This document shows, piece after piece, positions 7,127 through 16,147 of a stretch of DNA of 56,262 nt. The notes under the pieces are model-generated. The model was not told where the DNA came from. It did not search any database and worked only from the letters and a program-made list of their open reading frames with translations. Position 1 is the first letter of the stretch. Each line of letters begins with the position of its first letter. Source of the stretch: Chloroflexota bacterium (GTDB lineage: Bacteria > Chloroflexota > Anaerolineae > UBA1429). The stretch covers positions 1 through 56,262 of the forward strand of contig JAAYED010000110.1 of the NCBI GenBank assembly GCA_012728955.1, read 5' to 3'. The position numbers and the translations under genes were made by a program.

Positions 7127-9529
7127 CTAGCGGGCCTCCATGGTGAGCGTGGCGCCCGTCAGGCCCTCGCCCCTGGCCTCCAGTGTCACGGTGCCCTGGG
7201 CGCCGGTGCCGCGCAGTACCACCATCAGCCGACCCTGGTACGTGGTACGAGTGGGACCGGTGTAGAGCTCTTCAGAGGTGGGCTCGCCGGAACCCACGGC
7301 GATGATCTGCGCCGGGCCGCTGGCCGCAAAGGACAACCTTTCGGCGGCCCAGGGTACCCGTCGGCAGGCGGCGTCCACCACTTCTACGGTCACATAGGCC
7401 AGGTCGCCATAGCTCGCGCAGAGCCCCTCGCGATCGGCGGTCAGGCGCAGGGCGCCGGGCGCCTCGGTGGTCTCCAGACGGGTGCGCCCCGTCTCCTGTC
7501 CATCGCGATAGGCGATGGCCTCCACATAACCCGGCTCGTAGACCACGTCAAAGCTGGCCAAGAAGCGGTTGGCATCGCCAGCAGGGCGACGCCCCTGCGA
7601 CCGGCCATTGATCACCAGCTCGATCTCGTCGTCAGGCGAGTAGACGTCCACCCGGGTGGTGCGGCCCTCCTCGCCGGGGAAGCTCCAGCTGTCCGAGACG
7701 GGTTCCCAGCCCCAGGGGTTGTAAAAGACGCCCGCCGCCAGGTCGCTGGGCCGCAGCACGCCCACCCAGGGCGCCGTGCGCACGCCCCACATCACATCGC
7801 GGTAGTAGGATTGGGCGCGCTTGAACCCGCAAATGTCGATGTCGCCGCAGTTGGCCAGGTGGTACGGAAAGGGCGTCCCAAAGCCACCGGGCTCGCCCAG
7901 GGTCACCTTGCCGATGCCCGACTCGCCCAGGTAGTCGATGGAGGTCCACACAAAGTCGCCGATCACCTGGGGCAGCGCCTCAGTGGCCTTCCAGGTATCG
8001 TAGGCCACCGAGGGAAAGGTCTCGGTGCCGGCCAGCACCCGCTGAGGAAAGCGCTGGGCGTCAAAGTCATAGCGCGGATACAAATAGTTATAGCCTACCA
8101 TGTCCAGGGCGTCGCAGAACTCTTCCGTGAGGTTACCCCAGCGGTCGGATTCGCAGTCGGTGGGGCGCAGACGGTCAAAGTTGAATGCGCCCTGGGCCGC
8201 CGTCACCGAGCCCAGGCTGGGCTGTCCGTCGGTGAACACCGCCTCGAACAGGAAGGGCAGCGCCGAGGTCACTGGGCGGGTCTCGTCCAGTGAGCGGATC
8301 AGCTCCGCCTGGCGGCGTGCCCAGAGGGGGCCGTCGGAGATGCCGCCACGCTCTGACACCTCGTTGCCGATGGACCACATGATCACCGAGGGATGGTTGC
8401 GGTCGCGCAGCACCATGGAGGCGGTATCCCGCGCCCACCAGTCCTCAAAGTAGAGGTGATAGTCGGCGAGATTCTTGCCCATGCGCCAGCAGTCAAAGGT
8501 CTCGTCGATCACCAGCATGCCCAGCCTGTCGCAGGCTTCGAGCATGGCGGGGGCGGGCGGGTTATGGGCGCAGCGGATGGCATTGTATCCGGCCGCCAGC
8601 ATCAGCTCGACTTTGCGCTCCTCGGCACGGTCGTAGCTGGCGGCGCCCAGCAGGCCGTTGTCGTGGTGCACGCAGCCGCCCTTGAGCTTGAGGGGCACGC
8701 CGTTGAGGCGCAGGCCCTGCTCCGCATCCATGGCCAGGGTCCGGATGCCAAAAGTAGTGCTTTCCTGGTCGATCACGGTGTCATCGGCCAGCACCTGGCT
8801 TTGGAGCGTGTACAGACAGGGATCTTGCAGGCTCCACAGACGGGCGTCGTGCAGGGTCACCGTCTCATCCAGCACCAGCTGCCCCTGGTCGTCCAGCCGC
8901 AACGGGACCGTGGTGGAGGCCACCTGCTCTCCCGAGCAATCGAGGATGGCCGATTGGATGGTTGCGCTGGCCCCAGGCTGGCCCGCCAGGGTGGTAGTGA
9001 TCTTGAGCTTGGCTTCAGAGCCACGTACCGATTCGGTGCGCACAAACACGCCCCACGGGACGATGCGGGTAGCCCCGCCGCGGCGCAGCCACACGTGGCG
9101 ATAGATGCCCGTGCCCGTGTACCAGCGCGAATTGGGCTGGGCGGAGTTGTTCACCCTCACCATGATCCGGTTGGTGGCGCCAAAGGTGATGTGAGGCGTG
9201 ATGTCCACCACAAAGCTGGTATAGCCGTAGGGGTGCAGTGCCACCGTGTCACGGTTGACCATGACGGTAGCGTTCATGTACACACCCTCGAACTCGAGTT
9301 GCAGGCTCTGACCGCGCCATTCTTCGGGCACGTACAGCTCGCGGCGATAGGTGAGCACGCCCGACCAGGCATAGCCGCCGCCACCGCCGGTGGGATATGT
9401 GGCCGAGCGCTCGCGCTCGATAGAGGCGTCGTGTGGCAGGGTGACCGGCGTCCACTGGGCGTCGGGCGGCGGTGTCATGCCCGTGTGGACGGTGTACTCC
9501 CAGCCGTCATTGAGCTTGAGTTTGAGCAT
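7127..9529 (-). CDS. Glycoside hydrolase family 2 protein (beta-galactosidase type)
   Basis: 800 aa, no signal peptide. Domain order: sugar-binding jelly roll (residues 1-160), immunoglobulin-like domain (160-270), TIM barrel (270-570), then C-terminal DUF4982-like and Ig-like domains. RDRNHPSVIMWSIGNE near residue 390 holds the acid/base Glu. AGTETFPSVAYDTW near residue 500 is a candidate nucleophile region, and FVWTSIDYLGE is typical of the GH2 branch with DUF4982. AAGGAG lies 7 nt before the ATG at 9529. It is 47 nt downstream of the SCP-2 gene on the same strand, so probably one operon. Galactosidase is the likeliest activity; glucuronidase or mannosidase cannot be excluded. Confidence 0.9.
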   Translation of the reverse strand: MLKLKLNDGWEYTVHTGMTPPPDAQWTPVTLPHDASIERERSATYPTGGGGGYAWSGVLTYRRELYVPEEWRGQSLQLEFEGVYMNATVMVNRDTVALHPYGYTSFVVDITPHITFGATNRIMVRVNNSAQPNSRWYTGTGIYRHVWLRRGGATRIVPWGVFVRTESVRGSEAKLKITTTLAGQPGASATIQSAILDCSGEQVASTTVPLRLDDQGQLVLDETVTLHDARLWSLQDPCLYTLQSQVLADDTVIDQESTTFGIRTLAMDAEQGLRLNGVPLKLKGGCVHHDNGLLGAASYDRAEERKVELMLAAGYNAIRCAHNPPAPAMLEACDRLGMLVIDETFDCWRMGKNLADYHLYFEDWWARDTASMVLRDRNHPSVIMWSIGNEVSERGGISDGPLWARRQAELIRSLDETRPVTSALPFLFEAVFTDGQPSLGSVTAAQGAFNFDRLRPTDCESDRWGNLTEEFCDALDMVGYNYLYPRYDFDAQRFPQRVLAGTETFPSVAYDTWKATEALPQVIGDFVWTSIDYLGESGIGKVTLGEPGGFGTPFPYHLANCGDIDICGFKRAQSYYRDVMWGVRTAPWVGVLRPSDLAAGVFYNPWGWEPVSDSWSFPGEEGRTTRVDVYSPDDEIELVINGRSQGRRPAGDANRFLASFDVVYEPGYVEAIAYRDGQETGRTRLETTEAPGALRLTADREGLCASYGDLAYVTVEVVDAACRRVPWAAERLSFAASGPAQIIAVGSGEPTSEELYTGPTRTTYQGRLMVVLRGTGAQGTVTLEARGEGLTGATLTMEAR

Positions 9530-9576
9530 AGTGGCTCCTTGAAATGGTCAGAGATTCGGTCCCGTAAAGATCCGCA

Positions 9577-9975
9577 CTAGTCGCGTGACAGGTGCTCCGT
9601 GGCGGCCTTGTAGAGCGGGGTGATATAGTAGATATAGTTGGCGACGCTCTCCGCCATCCATTCGTCGCCCCGCAGGCGCAGAGCCCCCGAAAAGTAGGCC
9701 GATTCGCCGCTGAGCCTGCCCAGAAAGATCCGGTCCAGCGTGTCGCTGGCCAGCGTGATGCCCACCGTGGCGGCGCTGGCGCTGCCTGCGGTACCGGTGA
9801 TCACGCCCTTGCTAAAGGCGATCACGTACTCGGTGCCGGGCAGATCGGTGACATTGATCCCCAGCGAGACGTTGGCGCTGCGGATGCGGGTGGTGAGCGT
9901 TTCGTTCTTGTTGAGCTCTGCTACCACCTGGTCCAGGATGGCGATGAGCTCTTCGCGGTTAGCATACACTGCCAT
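9577..9975 (-). CDS. SCP-2 sterol-transfer-family-like small protein
   Basis: 132 aa, soluble. The pattern of helix (EELIAILDQVVAELN), strands (VSLGINVTDLPGTEYVIAFSKGVITGT) and the segment LDRIFLGRLSGESAYFSGALRLRGDEW matches the SCP-2 fold, a small lipid-binding pocket domain also used as an accessory to metabolic enzymes. GGGAGG precedes the ATG at 9975. It leads a probable operon with the GH2 gene and is divergent from the GH127-type gene. A role in lipid or hydrophobic ligand handling is inference from the fold only. Confidence 0.7.
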   Translation of the reverse strand: MAVYANREELIAILDQVVAELNKNETLTTRIRSANVSLGINVTDLPGTEYVIAFSKGVITGTAGSASAATVGITLASDTLDRIFLGRLSGESAYFSGALRLRGDEWMAESVANYIYYITPLYKAATEHLSRD

Positions 9976-10013
9976 GATGACCTCCCTGTCATTCGTATGT
10001 CCACTCTGTCCTT

Positions 10014-10042
10014 ATACTAGACGGTAACACATGCGGTTGCAA
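10014..10042 (-). promoter_or_regulatory. Promoter of the SCP-2/GH2 operon
   Basis: Minus strand TTGCAA (10042-10037), 17-nt spacer, TAGTAT (10019-10014). Confidence 0.5.
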
Positions 10043-10085
10043 CAGGGTTTTGGCTGGAGGCGTGGCGTGTCGGCGTAACAGCACC

Positions 10086-10091
10086 TATAAT
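10086..10091 (+). promoter_or_regulatory. -10 element of the GH127-type gene at 10109
   Basis: Perfect TATAAT, with no good -35 at the right distance. Transcription would start about 10 nt before the ATG, leaving only the GGAGGTG ribosome-binding site in the leader; an activator may be needed. Confidence 0.5.
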
Positions 10092-10108
10092 CCCCACGGA
10101 GGTGGCGC

Positions 10109-12061
10109 ATGGTGGTGGAACAGGCTGGTTTGATGCCTGCGGCGTTGGAGCCGCTGCGGCTGGGAGAGCTTCTGCCGGAGGGCTGGCTGGCGCGGCAGTT
10201 GCGCATCCAGGCCGAGGGGCTCTCCGGGCACCTGGCCGAGTTCTGGCCCGACATCGCGGACAGTGGCTGGATCGGCGGCTTGGGCGAGGGCTGGGAGCGG
10301 GGGCCCTACTGGCTGGATGGTTTGGTGCCGCTGGCATTCCTGTTGCAGGACGACGGGCTGATCGCGCTGGCGCGTCGCTGGATGGATGAGGTGCTGGCTC
10401 GCCAGAGCCCGGATGGCTGGCTGGGTCCGCGGCAGGACGTCGCCACCGGCCGCTACAAGCCGCTGGATCCATGGCCCGTGGCGGTGTTCGTCAAGGCGGC
10501 GTTGCAGTGGCAGGAGGCCACCGCAGACCGGCGGGTGCTGCCGGCGCTGTTGCGCTACTATCGGCGGCTGGAGGAGCAACTGCAGCGCACCCCGCTGTTT
10601 GACTGGGGCCGCATGCGCTGGCCCGAGATCGCCCTGGGCATCCAGGAGACGTTTGTCCGCAGCGGCGAGAGGTGGCTGTTGCCTCTGGCCGAGACGGTGC
10701 GTCGCCAGGGGTTCGACTGGGCGGCACTGTTCGCCCACTATCCGTACACTGGGCGTACCACGCGCCAGGATATCTCCATGGCCACCCACGTGGTGAACAA
10801 CGCCATGGCGCTCAAGGCAGGAGCCATCGCCTGGCGGCAAAGCGGAGACCTGGCGGATCTGCTGGCCAGCCAACGCATGCTGGACCTTCTGGAGGCGTAC
10901 CACGGTCAGGTGACCGGTGTTTTCACCGGGGACGAGCATCTGGCGGGCAAGAGCCCCTCCCAGGGCACCGAGCTGTGCGCTGTGGTGGAGATGATGTATT
11001 CCCTGGAGTTCTTGCAGCGGGTGGCGCCCTCGGTGGAACGGGGCGACCTGCTGGAGCGCGTGGCGTTCAATGCGCTGCCGGCCACCTTCAAGCCGGACAT
11101 GTGGGCCCACCAGTACGATCAGCAGGTGAACCAGCCAGTGTGCCAGGTGGTGCCCGAGCCGATCTATACCAACAATGCGCCCGAGAGCAACATCTATGGC
11201 CTGGAGCCCAATTATGGCTGCTGTACGGCCAACATGCACCAGGGCTGGCCGCGCTACGCCGCCAGCGCCTGGATGCGCCGCCCGGCCTGCAGCGGCCGGC
11301 CAGAGCATCTGGTGGCGCTCTCCTACGTGCCCTGTTGCCTCTGCACACAGGTAGCGGGAACGCCAGTAGAGATCCGCGTGCAGACCGAATACCCCTTTGA
11401 GGGCACGGTGCGCGTCACCGTGATGGCGGATTCTCCGCTGCGGATGGGGCTGGAGCTGCCCGTCCCTCGCTGGGCCGCCAGCGCTCAACTGATCCTGCCG
11501 GACGGCAGGACACTGGCCTTGACTGCCGGCAGCTGGCATGTGCTGGAGCAAGAGTGGTGCGGGCGCAGCGAGCTGCTGCTGGAGCTGGAGATGGGTTTGC
11601 GCGTGGAGACGCGCCATCGGGGCGCCGCCTCGATTCTCTATGGTCCGCTGGTGATGGCGCTGGAGATCGGCGAAGAGTGGCGCCTGATCGGAGGGGAGCC
11701 GCCCCACGGCGATTGGGAGGTGCACCCCACCACGCCCTGGAACATGGGACTGGTACTGGATCGGGCTCACCCACAACAATCGTTGGAGGTGCACCGGCGC
11801 CCCATGGGAGAGACGCCTTTTTCTCCGGAAGGTGTGCCGCTCTATGCCCTGGTGCAGGGCGCGCCACTGGCGCAGTGGGTGCTGCAGCAGGGGACGGCGG
11901 GGCCCGTCCCAGAGAGCCCCGCTGCCAGTGGGGCGCCCTTGCGCCCGCTGCGACTGATCCCCTATGGCGCCACCAACCTCCGCATCGCCGAGTTTCCCAC
12001 CCTTGCCGCGGAGAATCTGGCGGCGGGTTCACCGATCGACAGCCAGAGTGACATGCCCTGA
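10109..12061 (+). CDS. Beta-L-arabinofuranosidase-type glycoside hydrolase (GH127/DUF1680 superfamily, divergent)
   Basis: 650 aa with no signal peptide. The N-terminal alpha/alpha barrel carries GPYWLDGLVPLAFLL and DGWLGP. QGTELCAVVEMM near residue 290 and NYGCCTANMHQGWPR near residue 370 supply the Glu, Cys and paired Cys seen in the Cys-nucleophile family. The C-terminal part is beta-rich. It differs clearly from the neighbouring GH127 gene, for example CCTANMHQG against CSCCPTNVAR, so it probably belongs to a sister family with another linkage or sugar. GGAGGTG sits just before the ATG. The two genes are 20 nt apart and probably cotranscribed. Confidence 0.85.
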   Translation: MVVEQAGLMPAALEPLRLGELLPEGWLARQLRIQAEGLSGHLAEFWPDIADSGWIGGLGEGWERGPYWLDGLVPLAFLLQDDGLIALARRWMDEVLARQSPDGWLGPRQDVATGRYKPLDPWPVAVFVKAALQWQEATADRRVLPALLRYYRRLEEQLQRTPLFDWGRMRWPEIALGIQETFVRSGERWLLPLAETVRRQGFDWAALFAHYPYTGRTTRQDISMATHVVNNAMALKAGAIAWRQSGDLADLLASQRMLDLLEAYHGQVTGVFTGDEHLAGKSPSQGTELCAVVEMMYSLEFLQRVAPSVERGDLLERVAFNALPATFKPDMWAHQYDQQVNQPVCQVVPEPIYTNNAPESNIYGLEPNYGCCTANMHQGWPRYAASAWMRRPACSGRPEHLVALSYVPCCLCTQVAGTPVEIRVQTEYPFEGTVRVTVMADSPLRMGLELPVPRWAASAQLILPDGRTLALTAGSWHVLEQEWCGRSELLLELEMGLRVETRHRGAASILYGPLVMALEIGEEWRLIGGEPPHGDWEVHPTTPWNMGLVLDRAHPQQSLEVHRRPMGETPFSPEGVPLYALVQGAPLAQWVLQQGTAGPVPESPAASGAPLRPLRLIPYGATNLRIAEFPTLAAENLAAGSPIDSQSDMP

Positions 12062-12081
12062 GCGGGATGGAAAGGATCGAT

Positions 12082-14010
12082 ATGCGCAACACAACCGGCC
12101 TCAAGCCAGTTCCCCTGAGCCAGGTCACCCTCAGCGGTGGCTTTTGGGCCGAGCGTCAGGCGGTGAACCGTTCGGTGAGCGTGCCGGTGGAGTATGACCG
12201 TTGCCAGGAGACCGGTCGCCTGGCGGTGTTCGATCTCAACTGGAAGCCGCAGGATTCCTGGCGGCCGCATCACTTTTATGATTCAGATGTGGCCAAGTGG
12301 ATCGAGGCGGCGGCTTATTCGCTCACCACCCATCCTGACCCAGCGCTGGAAGGGCAGGTGGATGCGGTGATCGAACGCATCGTGGCGGCACAGCAGCCGG
12401 ACGGCTACCTGAACACCTTTTTCACCATGATGACGCCGGACGAGCGCTGGACCAACCTGCGGGACATGCACGAGCTCTACTGCGCGGGCCACCTCATCGA
12501 GGCGGCGGTTGCCTGGCGCGAGGCCACCGGCAAGACGGCCCTGCTGGACGCGCTGTGCCGGTATGCGGACTATATCGGCGAGGTGTTTGGACCGGGGGAG
12601 GGGCAGAGGCCGGGCTACCCGGGCCACGAGGAGTTGGAGCTGGCCCTGGTCAAGTTGTACCGGGCCACTGGGGAGGAGCGCTATCTGAGCCTGGCGCGCT
12701 TTTTCCTGGATGAACGGGGACGGCAGCCTCACTATTTCGACGTGGAGGCGGCCGAGCGGGGCGAAGCGCCCGGCCAGGCCCACTATGGGCACGATCACCG
12801 CTACAACCAGTCGCATCAGCCGGTGCGCCGGCAGTCCACGGTGGAGGGGCACGCCGTGCGGGCCATGTACCTCTACAGCGCCATGGCCGATGTGGCCCTG
12901 GAGACGCACGACGAGGAAATGGCGGCCGCCTGCCGCCGGCTGTGGGACAACATGACCCAGCGCCGGATGTATGTTACTGGCGGTATCGGATCCAGTTCCC
13001 GGGGCGAGCGCTTTACGGTGGACTATGACCTGCCCAACGACATCGCCTACGCCGAGACCTGCGCTGCCATCGGTGTGGTGTTCTTTGCCCAGCGCATGTT
13101 CCTGCTGGATGGCGAGTCTCGCTATATCGACATCATGGAGCGCGCCCTCTACAACGGGATGCTCAGCGGCGTCTCGCTGCAGGGGGATACCTTTTTCTAC
13201 GCCAACCCACTGGCCGTGGATCCGGCGCAGTACGCCGCGCGGCCGGACCTCTTTCGCGGTGGCGTGGTGGCGCCGCGCCGCCAGGCCTGGTTTGACTGCT
13301 CCTGTTGCCCGACCAATGTGGCGCGGCTGCTGGCGGACCTGGGGGCCTATGTGGCTGCCACAGCCGAGCAGCGTGTATATGTCAATCTATACACGACGGG
13401 GACCATCTCTGTGGACCTGCAGGAACCTGTGCAGCTGGAGGTAGAGACTGATTATCCCTGGGGTGGGCGCGTGCGGCTGGTGTGGCACGGACGGCCACAG
13501 CAGGCGGGCCTGGCGCTGCGGGTGCCTGGCTGGTGCCGGCAGGCTGATGTGGCGCTCAATGGGGAGCCCTGGAACGGACCGTACCTGAGACACAAGGGCT
13601 ATCTGTTGCTGGAGCGGTGCTGGAGCGAGGGCGATACCGTGACGCTGGACCTGGCCATGCCGGTAGAGCGCGTGTACGCACGGCCCGAGGTGCGTGCCGA
13701 CGTGGGCCGGGTGGCGCTCCAGCGCGGCCCGCTGGTGTATGCCCTGGAGAGCTGCGACAACGGTCCCAATCTGGATGCCCTGGTCCTTCCACGGGATGCG
13801 GCGCTCACCGTGCAACGGGAGCCCGGCCTGCTGGACGGGGTGGTGACCATCCGGGGCGATGGCTGGCGCGTGGGGGCCGAGGCGGGCAGCTCGGGGCTGT
13901 ATCGCAAGCAGGCCCATGCGCACCGGGGCGTGTCGCTGACGGCGGTGCCCTACTATGCCTGGGCCAACCGCGATCCGGGCGAAATGCTGGTGTGGATCCG
14001 TGAGGCCTGA
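12082..14010 (+). CDS. Beta-L-arabinofuranosidase, GH127 (HypBA1-like)
   Basis: 642 aa. An alpha/alpha-barrel hydrolase that uses a zinc-bound Cys as nucleophile. AYAETCAAIG near residue 335 gives the Glu and one Cys, and WFDCSCCPTNVARLL near residue 410 gives the paired Cys, matching the zinc and nucleophile positions known in HypBA1. The family removes terminal beta-L-arabinofuranose, as in plant glycoproteins and arabinans. The ATG at 12082 is preferred over 12067 because AAAGGA lies between them at the right distance. It follows the divergent GH127-type gene in one probable transcript. Confidence 0.92.
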   Translation: MRNTTGLKPVPLSQVTLSGGFWAERQAVNRSVSVPVEYDRCQETGRLAVFDLNWKPQDSWRPHHFYDSDVAKWIEAAAYSLTTHPDPALEGQVDAVIERIVAAQQPDGYLNTFFTMMTPDERWTNLRDMHELYCAGHLIEAAVAWREATGKTALLDALCRYADYIGEVFGPGEGQRPGYPGHEELELALVKLYRATGEERYLSLARFFLDERGRQPHYFDVEAAERGEAPGQAHYGHDHRYNQSHQPVRRQSTVEGHAVRAMYLYSAMADVALETHDEEMAAACRRLWDNMTQRRMYVTGGIGSSSRGERFTVDYDLPNDIAYAETCAAIGVVFFAQRMFLLDGESRYIDIMERALYNGMLSGVSLQGDTFFYANPLAVDPAQYAARPDLFRGGVVAPRRQAWFDCSCCPTNVARLLADLGAYVAATAEQRVYVNLYTTGTISVDLQEPVQLEVETDYPWGGRVRLVWHGRPQQAGLALRVPGWCRQADVALNGEPWNGPYLRHKGYLLLERCWSEGDTVTLDLAMPVERVYARPEVRADVGRVALQRGPLVYALESCDNGPNLDALVLPRDAALTVQREPGLLDGVVTIRGDGWRVGAEAGSSGLYRKQAHAHRGVSLTAVPYYAWANRDPGEMLVWIREA

Positions 14011-14036
14011 CGGACACAGGGCGCTCGCATGAGTGA

Positions 14037-14084
14037 CAAGTCCGCTTGGCGAAGCTCGCGGACGTCCTGCTAAAGTGTCAAGGG
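14037..14084. repeat. Imperfect inverted repeat after the GH127 gene
   Basis: TGACA...TGTCA arms enclose GTCCGC/GCGGAC in the 197-bp gap between convergent genes. No T run follows. It may be an RNA 3' end signal; nothing else is recognisable in this gap. Confidence 0.35.
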
Positions 14085-14207
14085 GCTCCCCGGAAGACCC
14101 ACTTTCTCCCGCGAAACGTCCTTCAAGCCTCGGTGGGCCTCGCTGGGCCGGCGCCCTGCGCTGGCCCCGTGCGCGGTGGAGCCGTCTGCGCGGCGGCAGG
14201 GGTGCTC

Positions 14208-15008
14208 TCAGGCAGTCGGGGCGGCCAGCAGCCTCCGCGCCCGCGTTACCGCGCTGGCGATCCACTTCTCCTCACGCAGCAGGGTCTCCGCCCAGTCCCC
14301 TGCCGGATCCATCCAAGCCTCCAGCATCACGTCCAGGTTGCGTTTCACGGGCTGGATGCAAGCCAGCGCGGCAGCCATGTCCAGCTGTCCCTCACCGAGC
14401 TGCCTGCCGGTGATGCGATAGCCCACCGGAGCGCGCTCCACCGCATAGTCCTTGAGGTGCAGTTGCAGCGCTCGAGGGGCCAGTTGCGTGAGGGTTTGCA
14501 GGGGCGGCTCCAGCAGCAGCAGGTTGTTGGCGGTATCGGCGCAAAAGCCCAGCGGGGGGTGGCCCAACTGCCGCACGATCTCGGCCAGGGCGGCCGCCGG
14601 GAACTCGCCGTGATTCTCGATGGCCAGGGGCAGGGCCGCCCGCTCCAGCTGGGGCAGCAGCCAGCGCAGGCCTGCCTGCGCCTCTGACGGCTGGGGCACA
14701 TCCAGCACCAGGCGCAGGGCGCGGCTGCCCAGGTGCGTGGCGATAGAGACATAGCGCGACAGCAGATCGCGGTCCATGCCTTTGGTTCCCACTTCGATGG
14801 CGACGCCCAACTGGCGCGAGAGCGCGCCCAGGTCAGCCAGCGCCTCATCGCCGAGCAGGTGCAGCGGCATGTTATCGGCGAACTGGACCAGGTCCAGCTC
14901 CAGGGCCAGGGCGCGGCGCAACAGAGTGGTGTGATCCATCACCAGGGCATTGCGCGGATCCGCCGAGGTGGCATAGCGGTAGATAAAGCTCGACAGTCCC
15001 AGTCGCAT
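14208..15008 (-). CDS. Sugar phosphate isomerase/epimerase family protein (xylose isomerase-like TIM barrel)
   Basis: 266 aa. MRLGLSSFIYRYA, then LDLVQFADNMPLHLL, GVAIEVGTKGM, LPLAIENHGEF near residue 145 (metal-binding Glu), GFCADTANN and LQLHLKDYAV near residue 200 (His and Asp of the metal site) follow the AP-endonuclease-2/hydroxypyruvate isomerase-like barrel. AAGGAG lies 8 nt before the ATG at 15008; a much longer open frame upstream has no supporting motifs. Substrate unknown; such proteins act as isomerases or epimerases in minor sugar and inositol pathways. It is divergent from the radical-SAM activase. Confidence 0.82.
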   Translation of the reverse strand: MRLGLSSFIYRYATSADPRNALVMDHTTLLRRALALELDLVQFADNMPLHLLGDEALADLGALSRQLGVAIEVGTKGMDRDLLSRYVSIATHLGSRALRLVLDVPQPSEAQAGLRWLLPQLERAALPLAIENHGEFPAAALAEIVRQLGHPPLGFCADTANNLLLLEPPLQTLTQLAPRALQLHLKDYAVERAPVGYRITGRQLGEGQLDMAAALACIQPVKRNLDVMLEAWMDPAGDWAETLLREEKWIASAVTRARRLLAAPTA

Positions 15009-15066
15009 GGGCAGTGCTCCTTGGGCAGTGGCATGTTGGATCGCCCGCTGAGGGCCAACTGCCCGC

Positions 15067-15095
15067 AGTGTACTCGCCTTGCCGCGGTAATTCCA
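15067..15095 (-). promoter_or_regulatory. Candidate promoter of the isomerase/epimerase gene
   Basis: Minus strand TGGAAT (15095-15090), 17-nt spacer, TACACT (15072-15067). Confidence 0.45.
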
Positions 15096-15123
15096 GAGAG
15101 GGAGGTCGCGTCTGAATGCGGGA

Positions 15124-15151
15124 TTGACAGGGGCCGCCGCCTGGCTACCAT
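15124..15151 (+). promoter_or_regulatory. Promoter of the glycyl-radical activase; transcript probably leaderless
   Basis: Perfect TTGACA (15124-15129), 16-nt spacer, TACCAT (15146-15151). The start of transcription would fall on or next to the ATG at 15159, and no ribosome-binding site is visible there. Confidence 0.6.
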
Positions 15152-15158
15152 TGTGGGT

Positions 15159-16085
15159 ATGGCAAACAGTATCAGCTCTGTACGCGGCACCATCACCGAG
15201 GTTCAACGCTTTTCCGTGCATGACGGCCCGGGCATCCGCACCACCGTCTTTGTCAAGGGCTGCAACCTGCACTGTTTCTGGTGCCACAACCCCGAGACGC
15301 ACCGCCTGGCTCCAGAGCTGGAGCTGCACCCCGACCGCTGCATCGGCTGCCTGGCGTGCGTGGCCGCCTGCGAGCGGCACTGCCACGAGGTGACCAGCGA
15401 GGGCAAGGTCTTTCACCGGGAGGACTGCATCGCCTGTGGCGCCTGTGCCCGTGAGTGCTTTGCCGACGCCTTGCACCTGGTGGGGCGAGAGGTCTCGGTG
15501 GGCGAGATAATGGGTGACATATTGGCCGACCGTGCCTTTTATGCCAATTCGGGTGGTGGCGTGACCATCTCGGGTGGCGAGCCGCTGCTCCAGCCCGAAT
15601 TTACCGCCGCGCTGCTGACGGCCTGTCGCGAGGAGGGCATCCATGCCGCCATCGAGACGGCGGTGCAGTTTCCCTGGGAGCGGGTGGCCGCTGTGCTGCC
15701 GCTGGTGGATCTCTTGATGATGGACATCAAGGTGATGGATGAGGCAACGCACCGCCGCGTAACGGGGGTGGGCAACGCCCGCATCTTGGAGAACGCCCGG
15801 CGGATAGCCGCCAGCGGCAAGCCGATGATCGTGCGCACGCCGGTGGTGCCAGGCGTCAATGACACCTCCGAGGCGATTGGCGAGATTGCCGCCTTTGTGC
15901 GGGGGCTGCCCACGCTGCAATATCTGGATCTGCTGCCCTTTCATCCCATGGCGGCCGGCAAGTATGACAGCCTGGGCCGTGCCTATGAGGCGCGCAATCT
16001 GCCGCGGCCCACTTCGGAGCATATGGAGGCGCTGGCCCAGCGGGCGCGGGCGGAGGGCATCGAGGTGCGCCTGGGGCGAAACTGA
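15159..16085 (+). CDS. Glycyl-radical enzyme activating protein (radical SAM)
   Basis: 308 aa. The radical-SAM cluster motif is CNLHCFWC near residue 38. An inserted ferredoxin-like domain follows with two four-Cys motifs (CIGCLACVAAC and CIACGACARECF, residues 62-108). VTISGGEPLLQPEF is the glycine-rich SAM-binding motif. This architecture is that of PflA-like activases which put the glycyl radical on dehydratases, lyases or decarboxylases under anaerobic conditions. No glycyl-radical enzyme is present in the window, so its partner is encoded elsewhere. The start is the first in-frame ATG and has no upstream ribosome-binding site. Confidence 0.9.
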   Translation: MANSISSVRGTITEVQRFSVHDGPGIRTTVFVKGCNLHCFWCHNPETHRLAPELELHPDRCIGCLACVAACERHCHEVTSEGKVFHREDCIACGACARECFADALHLVGREVSVGEIMGDILADRAFYANSGGGVTISGGEPLLQPEFTAALLTACREEGIHAAIETAVQFPWERVAAVLPLVDLLMMDIKVMDEATHRRVTGVGNARILENARRIAASGKPMIVRTPVVPGVNDTSEAIGEIAAFVRGLPTLQYLDLLPFHPMAAGKYDSLGRAYEARNLPRPTSEHMEALAQRARAEGIEVRLGRN

Positions 16086-16096
16086 CGGCAGAAGCG

Positions 16097-16132
16097 AAAA
16101 ACCGCCGCGGCAGATCCATCTGTCGCGGCGGT
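16097..16132 (-). terminator. Terminator between convergent genes
   Basis: AACCGCCGCG pairs with CGCGGCGGTT and extends inward through CAGAT/ATCTG. On the minus strand the stem is followed by a T run, so it mainly serves the GH35-like gene. Confidence 0.8.
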
Positions 16133-16147
16133 TGTGGTACTTGCGGG

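Noticed and set aside
14208-16022. Longer minus-strand start for the isomerase/epimerase
   Set aside because: The extra part lies antisense to the radical-SAM activase, and the ATG at 15008 has a clear ribosome-binding site and matches the family N-terminus.
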